NCBI GenBank assembly: GCA_008638375.1
Contig: CM018052.1
Span: 13,135,450-13,199,449 of the forward strand
Reading direction: 5' to 3'
DNA: 64,000 nt
Source of the DNA: Nyssa sinensis
Lineage: Eukaryota; Streptophyta; Magnoliopsida; Cornales; Nyssaceae
This document shows, piece by piece, positions 12,420-25,391 of this stretch (position 1 is the first letter of the stretch; every line of letters starts with the position of its first letter). The notes beneath the pieces are model-generated. The model saw only the letters and a list, made by a program, of their open reading frames with translations. It had not been told where the DNA came from and made no database searches. A program made the translations under genes and the position numbers.

Positions 12420-13145
12420 TTATAAGGCATTTTAGAGGTTTAAATAATAGAGTATACAGATCTATAATACTTGCAAATAATACAAGGTTTTTTTAGGCAT
12501 TTGTGAACTGATAAAATAGTATATACAGACATGTAACACTTGTAACAGATACAAGGTTTTTAAGAATCTGTACATTAGTAAAATGGACTAGACCTGTAAC
12601 ATTTATAATACATACAAGGTTTTTAGGGGTCTGTACATTGGTAAAATAGACCAGACCTGTAACACGTGTAATGGATACAAGATTTTTAAAGGTTTGTACA
12701 TTGGTAAAATAGACCAGACTTATAACACTTGTAATGGATACAAGGTTTTAAGGGTTTGGATATTGGTAAAATGGACCATACATATTACACTTGTAATAGA
12801 TACAAAGTTTTAGGGGTATGTACATTAATAAAATGGATGAAACTTGTAATATTTGTAATGGATACAAGGTTTTTAAGGGTTTGTTCATTGATAAAATGGA
12901 CTAGACTTGTAACACTTATAATGAATACAAGGTTTTTAGGGGTCTGTACATTGGTAAAATGAACTAGACCTATAACACTTATAATGGATACAAGGTTTTA
13001 AGGAGTATGTACATTAGCAAAATAGACCAGACCGATAACACTTGTAATGGATACAAGATTTTTAAAGGTCTGTACATTGGTAAAATAGACCAAAGCTGTA
13101 ACACTTGTAATGGATACAAGGTTTTTAAGGGTCTATACATTGATA
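12420..13145. repeat. tandem array, about 11 units of about 62 bp
   Basis: Units carry CTTGTAATGGATACAAGG, GGTCTGTACATTGGTAAAAT and TGGACCAGACC with small variations. Most units contain a 6-bp inverted pair CTTGTA / TACAAG around a 5-nt loop. It sits between integrase and the antisense gene, as the 33-bp array does in the young element. Tat-lineage elements are known for hypervariable tandem repeats in this region. Confidence 0.88.
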
Positions 13146-13149
13146 ACAA

Positions 13150-14173
13150 GCTTTGAGGTGAATAAAAAATAAGTCTATTTGTCGATAATACTTGCGTAAG
13201 CGTTCGATATTCCATGGCCTGGGTACAACCTTCTCAGCTAAATCTTCTAACCAATAAGTTGTAGGTCTAACAATCTTGATTACTTTGTAAGGCCCTTCCC
13301 AATTAGGGGAGAGTTTTCCCATGGTGGGATCCTTTGTGTTTGGGAACATTCTTCTCAAGACAAGGTCTCAAAGCTGGAAATTAATAGGTTTTAACCCTTT
13401 GTTAAAATATTTAGCCATTCTCAATTGGTAGGCTTTAGTCCTGATCCGAGCTTACTCGCGTCTTTCTTTTAAAAGGTCTAGATTTTGTACGAGTTCTTAG
13501 TCATTGGTATCTTGGTCAAAGAGGTCTATTTTAAGGGTCGGCATACCAATTTTAACAAGAATGATTGCCTCAGTGCCATAGACGAATGAGAATGGTGTCT
13601 CCGTAGTCAGGATCCTTTTAGTAGTTCGGTAGGCCCAAAGCACTCCATCTTCCTTTGGGTTCTTCGAACTTTCTCTTTATGGCTTCGAGAATTGTATGGT
13701 TGGTGACCTCGGCTTGCCCATTAGCCTGAGGATGCCTTGGAGAGGAGAAGTGGTGACTAATGTGAATGTCTTTATAGAATTTTTTGAATACCTTTCTTAT
13801 AAATTGTGTCCCATTGTCTGAAATGATGAGTCTGGGTATGCCGAACCTGCATACAACATTCTTCCAAGTGAAGTTTTTTACCTCTACCTTTGTGATGTGG
13901 GTCAATGGTTCCACCTCTACCCATTTAGAGAAGTAATCAATAGCGACTAGCAGGAATCTTTTGTTCTTATGGGCTTTTGGCAAAGGCCCTACGATGTCCA
14001 TTCTCCATTGGGCAAAGGGCCAAGCATTTGCAATAAGGATAAGTTCAAGTAACCTCTGAACTTCTTTGTTGATGATCTTGTGACGTTTTGGGGCAAACGT
14101 CATCCTCTTCTATCTTATTGGAGGATGGCCTAGATATGTCATTAGCTTCTAAGAAATGAAGTTAGGATCTATC
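13150..14173 (-). pseudogene. pol remnant: RT start fused to integrase by deletion
   Basis: Reading down from 14173: the segment corresponding to the start of pol (IDPN, LMTYLGHPPIR, MTFAPKRHKIINKEVQRLL) runs straight into the integrase core (LELILIANAWPFAQWRMDIV, AIDYFSKWVEVEPLTHITK, IISDNGTQFI, HPQANGQAEVTNHTILEAIK). It ends with DPTMGKLSPNWEGPYKV and RKYYR near 13170. Catalytic D, D and E of integrase are visible. Everything from after EVQRLL to the integrase core, meaning RT and both RNase H domains, is missing compared with the young copy. Frameshifts and stops lie at 13360-13620. It cannot be functional. Confidence 0.9.
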
Positions 14174-14178
14174 CATTC

Positions 14179-17100
14179 TGTAATACATTGACCCGAGATA
14201 ACATGTATACCGAGGTAAATCGGGTCAAGTCGTGTACTATCAATTATAACCTGAGCTGTTTAAGCTCTATATCATGATATCATATGTATTGTACGATTTT
14301 GGAATATGAATAGTGTCAATTTTACAGTCAATGCCAGACAACACCCGAGTAACTCAGAATCGAGCCTCGTAATACATGCATGCACGTAAACCCATGTATG
14401 CATACGTATACCTATACGCGTACCCCATTTAATATCAGTGTATGTAAGTGTAATTAGAAACTAGTGTATACGCCTATATATGAGTATATATATAATATGT
14501 ATAAATAAGGTATTGTACATGTATATCTACATAGTATTATATATTATACATATACAAGTATTTACATTTAAAGTACAAAAAAAATAAAAAGAAAGAAAGG
14601 AAAAGGGAAACATGCATGCAGTGTGTGTGTAAGTGGAGTGTGTGTGTAATATGATATACATATACAATACAAATATCATGCACACATTTAATATAAAAGC
14701 TGAAAGAGAAAAAGGAAGTAAGAGAAACAGGAAAAATCAGAAAAGATTAGTCAACAAAGAGGGCTTGAAGGGGGCTGGAACCGAGAGAGAGAGAGAGAGA
14801 GACTTGAGGCGGTTTGTGATGTATTTATATATACCAGTGTGCGTTTGAGTTAGATAGGAAATAGAAGAGAAAGAAAAGATTGATTTGAAAGAGCTATAAG
14901 CATTGGGAGAGGGTTCAGAAACTGAAACAGAAAGGAAGAAGAAAGAAACAACAAGAAAAACAGAAAATTTAGGTGAGTCTATATAGTTCTGTTTTTAAGT
15001 TTCAAAGGCATGATAATTGATTTAAGATGTAGAACCTTGTTAAGCATGAAACGTAGATTAAGTAGCAAGAAAAATTAATGAAAAAGGTTAATAAATGAGC
15101 AAGATAATCCTAGTTGTAGGTTTGAAGAATAATTCAGGTTTTCATATTTATATGCTTTAAACCTTGGTTGATCAATACAGTCAGTCGGAGTTATGAATTC
15201 TTCCATATTCGTAGGGTCTGGTTGAGTTAAATAAAAAACTAATGATAAATATGTAATCCTTGTAAAAATTGGAAGAAAATTGGATTTGAAAACAGTTAAA
15301 AATCAGTCGAAAAGTACTCGTCATCGCTGAAGATGGCGACGAAAACCTACCGGTTCTTCACTGGAAAAACGAAGAGGATGATGAATAGTAGTCTTGGGGT
15401 GCGACGTCATTTGATGTTATGTAAGGGCGATACTGTGTCATTTTAAATTTGGTTGTTTTAAATTAAGGGAATTAAGACTGTTTGGTTACAGTCTTAGGAA
15501 ATCAGAGATTGAGTCGATTAAGGCTAGGATATCCTATCCTCGATTAAGCCTTTATCCGCTGTTTGGCCCCAACAGTTTTAGAAAAAAAAAAATGCGCAGG
15601 GGCGCAGCCCCTGCAAATTGAACCTGTGACGTGTTGGAAGTTAAGCCAAGCTCAAACCAATTGGACAGGCAAGCTCGTGCTTCCTGTTGCACCTAAATTA
15701 ATATATATTATATAATTATAATATTAAATTAATTAATTTAAATATAGAAAAATAGTCTGAGGTCCAAATTAAACAAGTTATTAGTGTATTTTGACTATCT
15801 TGGACCTTCTAAGACCAATGGTGAGGTTCATGTTACGAGACGGGATCCCAAAAAATAAAAGGCCCGTAAAAGTGCAAAATGACCATTTTGCCCTTTTTAG
15901 CACAGATGTCTAAATTAAATTTTGCGAAAGCCTAAACCGACTTTGTTCGACGTTCCAGATTCAATAGTAGAGTCTATTTAAGTAAAATAGATATCAATAG
16001 TAAAGAGACATAAAATTTGATGAATAACATTAGTTATATAGACATATAGACTGAGATTGAGTTTCCTGAATCATAGGAACACCAAAAGAAAAGGAGAAGG
16101 CAATTTGACCTTTTAGACATATATAGTAAGAGGTAAGTAAAATCTGATCTCTACATGTGTTACATGCTAAGCCATGTCATAGTTCTTGTATATATATTGC
16201 CTATTGTACTCTATACACACATACCAGTATTTATTGAGCCATATTGATATTGCCCTATCATGTGGGAAGCATTTATTGATTTCTATATTTATCTCAATCA
16301 TGATTGTACACTTGTGCATGGATTTCTTTTTGTACACTTGTACCTAGAGTCGTGAGGGCCAGACAGTTATATTCGAAGCAGTCTAGTAACCATAGTTTAG
16401 CTAACTATCGTTACGTCAGATTGCCTAAAACCAGTTATGATTCACTATACTCTTCATGGAAGATAGCATGATCCTGATATATTATTAGTGCCGATTTTGT
16501 GCTCAGTTACATCTCCATCTGATGCTATTTACGACCTTCAGGTCTAGGTTCCGAGTGGAACATTTACTACATTGCTATGCGAGGCATGGGACATAAGGTT
16601 ACATCGTATACGGAGCAGTATTATTCAGCGAGTCCTATGAAACTGAATACGAGCTCAGGGCAGTATTATTTAGCGAGTCCTATGGAATTAAATACGAGCC
16701 CAAGGGGAATTCTGGGCCCCACGAGAGCATCCCTAGTTTGATATCACTATTATTTATTAATTATCATAGCTTGATCATGCTATAACATTATGAATGATCA
16801 TGAGATTTTACAGTTTTCAATTGAGTGCTTATATTTCATACTTGATATAGCTCATGACTGTAGCAGTATGATACTGTTAGCATAGCAGATTCATTCCTAT
16901 ATCATTGGACTTTTATCATTTGATATTGAGTTATATATTCATTGACTAGCTAGCACTTCTTTTATATACACTTGTACTCATGGTAGAGCAAAGGACTACT
17001 CACTGAGTTTTTATAGCTCAGAACAGATACTACTTTTTGACTATTTCAGGCACAGAGATCGAGAACAGACAGTAGAGCCTGATAGCTAAAGGTGGACATT

Positions 17101-17393
17101 TCTTTTGAAGTTGTAGTGTAATACTTAGTACATACAGTCTTATAGCTCTCCCATGTTATCCACGTCTAAGGGATGAACAATTGTATTAAGAAATTTTGTA
17201 TTCTGCATTTTGAGAACCTATGTATATCACATGCAGCTTTTATTTATTTATTGTTTAAGTCTTCCACTATTTAGTTGTTGCATGTTAGTAGCACTGATTG
17301 TGTAGCAAGTTGAGACAGTCCCAGTTCAGCACCTAGAGTCAGGTCGGGATTCGCGATTCAAGATCTGCATAGGGTGGGTCTCAGGTTGTGACA
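14179..17393 (+). mobile_element. solo LTR A (Tekay-like family)
   Basis: Begins TGTAATACATTGACCC and ends GGTTGTGACA. It is flanked by CATTC (14174-14178) and CCTTC (17394-17398), a 5-bp TSD with one mismatch. Removing it restores the reading GAAGG-GATAGATCC of the old pol gene (young copy: GAGGG GATAGATCC), so the ends are right. It has no coding domains. It contains a (GA)n run near 14785, an AT-rich TATA region near 15690-15745 and a GCGCAGGGGCGCAGCCCC stretch. It matches the LTR pieces at 37414-38607 (first part) and 38661-40300 inverted (second part). Confidence 0.88.
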
Positions 17394-17398
17394 CCTTC

Positions 17399-17675
17399 CA
17401 CATTTCTGGTCTCCTAAGAAAATATTGAAAGGTTGGCTTTTAAGAATTTAACAATCTCTTCTTGCTCAGAAGGAGACAGAGCTGAGCCAATGTGTAAGTA
17501 CTTTCCCTCTTTTTCAGTGCTGACGAGCACTTTAATGGGCTCCTTTATTGGTTTGACTGCGTTGTCCCTTCCTCTAAGACTTAGTGGCTCGTCAATCTTG
17601 GAAAGACATTCCTTGGTCTCATGAAGCTCTGGAGATGAAGATTTTTCCCCCCTCACGAGGGTACTATAATTGCTA
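17399..17675 (-). pseudogene. pol N-terminus of the old Tat element, just after the leaky stop
   Basis: On the minus strand the sequence AAA TAG CAA TTA at 17678-17667 corresponds base for base to the gag/pol stop of the young copy. After it come SSPELHETKE, PLSLRGRDNAVKPIKEPIKV, LVSTEKEGKYLHIGSALSPS and NLSIFS-ETRNVEG, homologous to the start of the young pol. A CAG-to-TAG change and a frameshift break it. The reading is cut at 17399 by solo LTR A. Confidence 0.85.
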
Positions 17676-19060
17676 TTTGGAAGATCTTTATTTGAGTGCG
17701 AGGGCATGACATTCCCAAGTAGTAGGATGACAGCCTTTAATAGTGAGAACTTCATTTTTGTGGATATATTTTAGGCATTGATGGAGGGTTGAAGTAATTG
17801 CCCCCATCTGATGGATCCCGAGCCTCCCAATAATGACATTATAAAGAGATTTAGCGTCCAGGACCATGTATTCAGAGATCAAGGTCTTTTAGTCATCTTT
17901 TTCTCCTACCGTGGTCAGTAAATCAATTCTACCCATCGAGAAGCTGAGGTTCCCATTGAATCCCGCCATGACAATAATAGTAGCTTTGATATCGTTAGAG
18001 TTGAGCTTCATGTGTTTGAAGGGTTCGTAAAATAACACGTTGGTAGAACTTCCAGTATTCTCTTATGATATCAAAATTAGTGATTTTGAGTGAGATGACA
18101 AGAGCATCGCTATGGGTACAGTATATCCTAATAAGGTCTAGTTCAGAGAACTGGATTTGAGGTTCTGACTTCATCTTTTTCTCAATAGCCGAGATCTGAA
18201 TGACACGGGGCTCTGCCCTTGCTTCCCTAGCATATCTCTTTCTGGCCCGGTTAGACATCAATGTCATCATACTGTCAGCATAGGGCACAAAGATAACTTG
18301 ATTATTTTGCTGTTGCTGATCATTCTAAACTTCCCTCTATTCAACCTTTGCTCTAACCTCCTTTAAAGGGGTCTTTCATCAAGGGGGTTCCGCCTCTCGT
18401 CCTGACAAACGAATTTTCTCAATCGTTATCTCTTGATGAGATGCTCTATTTCCTGTTTCAGAGCTCTGCACTCTTCAGTGGTGTGCCCCTGCTCTTTATG
18501 GAAGTCACAATATTTGTTTTAGTTCCTTGAGTCGGGGTGGCTTTTCAATGGTTCATGACATCTCAAGTTTTGACGAGTTTGGACCTGTTAGAGTATATGG
18601 GTAAGAGAGACATTTAATGGTATATAAGTCCCGTACCTTCCAAAGCTAGAATTGTTCTGGGCTCTAGGTGTTGCTCTCTTGTTGAGACTCCTGGTCCTCT
18701 TCTTATTAGTGTTGTTGTCCATCTTTTGAACTTGCTCATCCTTCTAAGCTTGTTCTTTAACTTTTTGGAATAAGGCTTTCGTATATTTGAGATTAATATA
18801 CTTTTGCGCTCTATCAATGAGTGTTGTCATATCGACAAGGGGATTCTTAGTTAAGTAATCTTGAAAGTGTCCAGTTCTAAGCCCTGAAGTGAGGCTGACC
18901 ATCAAGAAACTCGAACTATAGTCAATTATCTCCGTGAGTTCGGTATTGAATTGGGCTATGTACTCCCGAAGTTATTTTCCTTTTGCTTGCTTCATAGTTA
19001 ATAAGAACTTTGACCCTTTTTCTTAACTTCTTGCTTGTTAAGAAGCGGTTAAGAAATAAC
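17676..19060 (-). pseudogene. gag C-terminus and protease remnant of the old Tat element
   Basis: The reading includes the end of gag (NRFLTSKKL onward from 19060), a linker, MSNRARKRYAREARAEPRVI at 18260-18200, LDLIRIYCTHSDALVIS, the protease-adjacent MISEYMVLDAKSLYNVIIGR and TSTLHQCLKYI, then ECHALALK. Each aligns with the young gag-protease ORF. Several stops and indels are present. Its upstream continuation is at 24354-25313, beyond solo LTR B. Confidence 0.85.
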
Positions 19061-19734
19061 TTACTTGTCACATCCCGAACCCCACCCTACGCGGATGTCG
19101 AGGACGTGACTGCCAGTCGGTCGCAACGCGACCAACCAAAGGCAAATTTTGAACTTTTCGACGAATTGCACTCCAACTGTAGGGTCAGATGCAGCGGAAT
19201 TTAAAACTTTTTCGTTGTGTCACGGGAATGCAACTCACTTATCCATTTTAAGTATATGTATCACAGAGCAAGACTAAATCCAGTCAGTCAACAATTCTAA
19301 TCTCAGAGCATATCTAAAATCAAGCATATAACAACAGAGCAGATCTAATATCTCTAGAGTACCATTAGTTCCATGAGCCATGTCTATCTAGTATATATCA
19401 GTCAAGTCAGTCATAACATACCACTCACCGGAATAACCAGGTTCAATCCACAATAAACCAGTCTCTACAATTCAGTGCCGTCAGATCCTTACGTGCGATG
19501 CCACTTGGCCTATTCACGTCATGTCATAGTACCTTCTAATCCAATGGAGGTAATTCCTGAAAAATGTCAGAATAATGGGGTGAGCTTAAATAAGCCCAGT
19601 GAGTAACACAGATTCCCTATCATGGGTTTCAAAACCAGTTTTGTGCTTCCAAGGCACATGGATAATTTAGTCATTTCAAAAATAACTATTTTTATAAATT
19701 CATTTCATAAGCAGTATAGTACAATAAAACAGAA

Positions 19735-20410
19735 TCGAACAAACAATACAAACGGATCAGAACATGACATAACCAATCGGTCAAAACCATAACTATTATT
19801 AATATATCGGTCAAGACACAGACTCTTCATTAACGGAATGAATCACAATCGGGACTGAGTGGGAACAATAAGTCAGTCAAGACAGGGGCGTATTATCAAT
19901 GGCTAGAACATAGCAGAGTTGAACAAGATCAATCAAGACAAGGCATACCAATAACAGGACGGAAACATAACGGAACTAGACCATCTCTCAATCAAGCCAG
20001 ACATGTCATCAACGGATGAAATATAACGGAATCGAACAGAAACAATACATCAGTCAAGCAAAGGCATATCGCGAACGGATAAAATTATAACGGAACTAAA
20101 CGGAAACAATACACTAATCAAGACACAGACAAATCATGAACAGGACACAACATAACGGAATTGGGTAGAAACAATATAACAATCAAGTCAGGGACACATC
20201 ATTGTTGGAACTAATCATAACTGGATTGAACAATGTTTCAATCAAGACAGACGTATCATCAACGGACAGTACACAACGGAATTGGACCATATATCAATCA
20301 AGGCGGACTTAACATCATTAACGGACAGAACATGTCAGAACCGGACAGAACATATCAATCGAGGCAGACATATCATTAACGGACAGCACATAACCGAACT
20401 GAACGGAATT
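19735..20410. repeat. degenerate tandem array inside solo LTR B, about 66-bp period
   Basis: Roughly ten diverged units, each with variants of ATCAACGGACAGAACATAAC, GGAATTGAAC and CAATCAAGACAGACATATC. Not coding. Confidence 0.75.
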
Positions 20411-21060
20411 CCTAATTCGAAGGATACAAGCACATCACGTGGAATGTGATACAAAGGGCGTACATTAAGTACAGACATTTAAACAATATAGCATTCAGAC
20501 AGTATACTATACAAAGCGGTACGATACAACAAAATGTTGTTCTTTGCCTATATCACATGGTTTATTTAATCGTTTCGGAAATAATGGTTCAATATATCCA
20601 TTTTATCTCAACAGTTCAAAACGGGCAAAACAGTACGGGATGCTAGCACAGGGATCAGGAATATAGTCAATTATTTAAAAAGACTAAAACCATGTCATAA
20701 GTGATATAGTACGAAAAGGCATGCATTTAAATAATTGCACGTAAATAATTGCATTCAAAACAGATCAGTAAATCAAGGGACAGTATCAAAACAGTGTCAG
20801 AAGTTACTCACAAACTTTACGCTTATTTCCTTGCATAAATAATCTGATAACCTCCAGGTACGTCAGGCATCTCCATGTATATCCTGAATAATAATCATCA
20901 ATCACAGACAGATCAGAACTCATCCATTCAGGTCTCATTCGTCATCTTAGGTATCTATCGGATTACCTAAGATAGCCTAGTAGCCTATCGCCCTTCCATT
21001 GGGTCTCACCCGAGGCTATTTCATTCTTTAATTAGGCTTAGCAATTATTAGGATTATATC

Positions 21061-22210
21061 CTAAGTCATTTAGACTTCAATTGTTATCAGTCAGGCACTC
21101 ATTCAACCTTAGGGGCAAAATGATAATTTTACCATTTTTGTCCCGGACCCTGTCGTGGTCTTCGGAATAGTCTTTATATCTTAAGTACAAAGTTCTACGT
21201 CCTTTGGACTCCAATCGGTATCAGTTAGGTTCTCATTTTAACTATAGGGGCAAAATGGTAATTTTGCCATTCTTATCCCGGACCCTGTTCTGGTCCTCAG
21301 AATATCCCATATATCGTATATATGAAGTTTTAAGTCTTTTAGACTTTAATCGGTATCAGTTGGGTACTTATTTAGTCTTAGGGGCAAAATGGTAATTTTG
21401 TCATTTTTGCCCCGGACCCTATCATGGTCCTCAGAACGTCCCATATATCTCATGTATAAATTTGTAAGTCTCTTGGACTTCATTTGGTGTCTGCTTTAGA
21501 TCGTCGGGACACATCGATCATTTCTCGTTTTACGCGTTGACTGTCTCGGAGTCTTATTTAGCCCTTCAGTGTTCATAATTATCCCTATGATAATTTATCA
21601 GATCAGTTTGACCTTTATTCGACCTCTACTTTGCACTTACAGTGCTCAGGGGTATTTTGGTCATTTTACGTTTTGTGTAATTCTGACCCCGATTCGTCAT
21701 CTAATCAAGTATACAGTCTCACCAGTGTCTGGGCTCCTACCGATATTAGTTTCGTCCCAATCGGACTTTGTTTAGGTCTCGTACGGTATCAGGGGTAATT
21801 TGGTAATTTCATGTGTCGTATTTTTCGGCACGTCAGTTCATAAAATGGACCTCACCATTGGGTCCAGAGCGTCCAACATAGTGAAATTGGACTGTCTGTT
21901 ATGTTTAATCGGCCTTGGGTATCATTAAGGGTAATTCGGTCATTTACACCTACGTGTCTGTATTTTTTGGGACCTCGGTTCATTAAACGGACCTCACCGT
22001 TGAGTTCAGAATGCCCGATGTAGTCAAAATAGGCTATCTGATATTTTTATTTGGGTCTGGGTACCATCAGAGGCAGTTCGGTCATTTATCACTTACGGGT
22101 CTGTATTTTTCGGGACTGTATTTCCAAAATCGGATTGTACCATTGAGTCCAGAATGCTTGAAATAGTGAAAATACACTATTTATTTAATTTATTTGGACT
22201 CCGTTTGACA
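21061..22210. repeat. tandem array inside solo LTR B, about 134-bp then about 150-bp units
   Basis: GGGGCAAAATGGTAATTTTG recurs near 21112, 21247 and 21381 with CCGGACCCTG following, a period of about 134 bp. Further diverged units carry GGTCATTT, TTTTTCGGGAC and GGACCTCACCATTGGGTCC to about 22210. Confidence 0.75.
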
Positions 22211-23852
22211 TATTTAATGTCCAGGGGTAAAATTGTAATTTTTCCTATTTAATAAAATAATTATTTTATTATTTAGTTAATTACCAGGGGCTTAAATGTA
22301 TAATTTGTCCAAAATCTGGGCCACTGTATAATATCCCAAAACTGTTGGGGGTCAATATGTAATTTTAGAAAGCTGTGGGGCCAAAACAGAATTTAATAAA
22401 ATATAGTTTCAGAACCGTTTGGTTCTAGGGTTCACCAAGTGAACCGGTCCAAATTTCCCTAAACCATCCGGTCTAGTTACCTTCAGAGAACCGGGATATG
22501 ATATCCCTCTTATCCCCAATTGGCCTTATCCGTATTTAGGTTATGCCCCCAAATCAATTTCAATTTGTTAAGCCCGTAACCAAACAAGCCTGATTTCAAT
22601 TTAATCACCACAATACGCTGCCGTTTGGGGTTATTCAAATTTGCGGGTGGGTCTGATTTGACCCGAACCCGATCCAGGTCCAAGACCCGTGCCCGTCACT
22701 GTTCATCGTCTTCCCCACAAGCGATGAACAGTAACCGTAAAGCTGCAGGTTTTTTAAACTCAATTTCGTGAGTTTTTGGGAATGGATTTTCACTGTTTTC
22801 CATTCCAAAACTCTTTTGAATGCCAAGCCAATAATTTGACATTCACTTGGTGGCTCGAAACCGCGCATGGTGCTTGGTTCATCACCATTATCACGCGACC
22901 TGCAACTCCACCGTATGCCCTCATTTCTCAACCAAATCCGGTGATATTTGGCTTGTTGTGACCCAAGTCTTATGGGTTTCAAGTCCCCGTTTATAAATTT
23001 CAATCTAGAAGCCGATTACAGGATTTGGGTTCCATGGCCGAAAGCAGTAGCTTCGGTTTTGAGGGTCTATACCTAGGTTTCTATGTTGCGGATCCGTGGT
23101 TTTGGCACCCTAGGAAGTTCTAGTTCATGTTTAGACCATCAAGATTCAGTTTTATGGAGGTCAAATCAGACCTGCTACAGGGAAGCTCCATCCATGGCGG
23201 TTGGGTCTTGGTTTTATGTTTTCTAAGCTTATCCAACCTTCTCAGTTGTTCTATAATCATCCCAAGGCCTCTCAGTAATACATATATGCAGTTTATACAG
23301 GCCCAAAGACTATCAAAACAGTGTCAAAGCTTAAACAGGGGATCTTCAGTTTTGAGAGAAAAATTTATACCTCTTGGTTCGGGCCACTGCTCCTACACGG
23401 CTCAGTCCAGATTTTTGGCACCTCAGGTGTGCCTCAGTCAGTCATGCCACCCAGTCCCTTCAGTTCCTTTGGTGCATCTCCATGGACCACATAACTTCAC
23501 ATGTACATGCATACACACACTTGCATGCACATGCAAGGCCTCACCTCCATTTCTCTCTAAGACCCTAACAGATCAGTCTCACACTCACAGGCAGTTTTCG
23601 GACCTCTCAATTCTGAGACACCAGGCACAATAAGTACAAGCATGTGTATATATTTTATAAATTATGTTGTTGCATGGTCTCTCATTGGGTGGAATGGTGG
23701 TCCAATCAGATTTAGTCAGCCTATATATATATATATATTACATATTTTATATATCATATATGGCTGCATGAAACCTCATTGGTCCATTTGGGTGGCAGCT
23801 TGGGGCAACTTGAGTATATATACAATTTAGTTGTATATATGTGCACAAGGTA

Positions 23853-23935
23853 ATGGCAGCCAAGTTGGTAAGTTTTTTGAGAAAAATTCATTCCCTCTCA
23901 AAGGTCAAGGGTTCAATTCCCTTGGCCTCCCATTT
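23853..23935 (+). other. tRNA-like segment inside solo LTR B (possible SINE head)
   Basis: TGGCAGCCAAGTTGGTAAG resembles an A-box and GGTCAAGGGTTCAATTCCC a B-box, about 60 bp apart. It does not fold into a convincing complete tRNA. It may be a SINE head or chance. Confidence 0.35.
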
Positions 23936-24353
23936 GCCCCTTTTTTCACCATTTTGGGCTAAAGCCCTGTTTGGCTGCACATTAATTCAGTTTTTGATGT
24001 TTGCCTCATAACTTTCATTCCGTAACTTCTTTTTCGATGCGGTTTGTTCTGAGAGTTTTATATTTCAGTTATCTACAGTGTCAGAGGTTCCGTGTCATTT
24101 ATTAGTCATTCGGGATTTTCGTGGTTAATTAATTCGAATTTCGTCAGTGTTAAATTGACATTATTTCACCTAATTAATTGGTAATTAGGTTTCGGGTATT
24201 GTACCCTATTCTCGAACATGTTTTAATTGTTTTATCGGTCTATCTCGACCGTCGGGAGATTAGGGTTAATTCCCTTGATTATTCTCTGAGCCGGTATTAA
24301 TTAATAATTAATATTTAATCATTAATTATACAGGATCGGGGTGCTACATTACT

Positions 24354-25313
24354 GAGCTCATAAAAGTTGCCGATTGATTTCTGGGAAAGATTGTGAAACC
24401 ATTTAAGGGTGGTACCCTTTAGGCTGGTGACAAAAGTTTGACACATGAAGGCATTTGTAGCCCCATGCAGAGCCATTGTGTGCTGATAATGAGATAGGTG
24501 GTCCTTAGGATTTTCAGACGCGTCATAAATGGTGAATTTTATGACAACAAATTTCTTGGGTCTCTCTTATATCATTATGGCAAAGGTGAACGACGTGGAG
24601 AACTTATCAAGCAGTTTACTTGGCTCATCTTATTATGGAGGGACGTGGAACTCCTTGGTAGAGACCGTCTGATCTTAAGAGTTTGTTATCTCCTCTACCT
24701 ATTGAGAGACTTTGGGTAGGTTTTGTTGTGTGATCGGTACCCGTTGTTGGTCTTGTCTCGTGCTTATGGGCCTTGGATTCCTGGGGGAAATTTGTCTTGC
24801 AGCAGCAGAGGGGTGTTGCTCTCCTAAGACTAGTGGATATGGGGTCTCAAGAAGTTGAGATCCTTGTTGCGTTAGATTGTTTCCAGAGACCATTGGGATT
24901 GGTACTCTCATCCTGCTCTAGTAATGGACCACAAGATGGAACGTTGGTATTCCTCTCCCCATAGCTGTTGACGATTGGGGATCGGTCCCCATATCGGTGG
25001 TACCATGGGGGTGTACCTGCTACACATTAGGCAACTCCTCATTGTGGGGTCCTTCGCTTATGGTGGTGGCGAAACGTTGAGGTCATTCGTGAACAGCGTT
25101 AGTAGGAGGAAGAGGATTGTTCTGTTGGTTCTGACCTAGTGAAACCAGAGTTTGGGACATGGTTGTGAGTTGTTCTTGTATTTGATCTGACTGTCATTGA
25201 ATCCGATCAAGTTGCTGTCACATATGAACAGGTGTTTGTCCCATTCCTCTTCCAGCAAGAGATTGATTTTGAGGGTTTTGGGCTTTCTTTTGAGGACGGA
25301 GGTTGGGAGCCAT
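24354..25313 (-). pseudogene. gag N-terminus remnant of the old Tat element
   Basis: The minus-strand ATG at 25313 starts MAPNLRPQKKAQNPQN, close to the young gag start MAPNLRPRQNTQNSQN. The reading continues with stops through QIQEQLTTMSQTLVSL and reaches WFHNLSQKSIGNFYELS at the insertion point of solo LTR B. Confidence 0.85.
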
Positions 25314-25372
25314 TATTTATTTGAGGAAAGAAACTTAGTTTCAATGTAAAGTAATGAAAACGATCGTCGTTT

Positions 25373-25388
25373 CCCACTAACGACGCCA
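25373..25388 (-). promoter_or_regulatory. primer-binding site of the old Tat element
   Basis: Minus-strand TGGCGTCGTTAGTGGG, three bases after the LTR end CATCA. The young copy has TGGCGCCGTCTGTGGG at the same place. The tRNA is not assigned; TGGCGCC is the start of tRNA-Asp-type sites. Confidence 0.75.
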
Positions 25389-25391
25389 AAC

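Larger units (their letters stand above)
19066..24348 (-). mobile_element. solo LTR B, 5.28 kb, same family, minus orientation
   Basis: Plus-strand ends are TGTCACATCCCGAACC and GATCGGGGTGCTACA, so the LTR reads TGTAGCACCCCGATC to GATGTGACA on the minus strand. A perfect 5-bp TSD TTACT lies at 19061-19065 and 24349-24353, splitting the old gag gene after FYELS. There are no coding domains. Its size is explained by two internal tandem arrays. The U5-side 200 bp closely match the end of solo LTR C. Confidence 0.9.

Noticed and set aside
22635..23633. ORFs of 122 and 168 aa in solo LTR B
   Set aside because: Low-complexity or composition-driven readings within an LTR, with no recognisable family.
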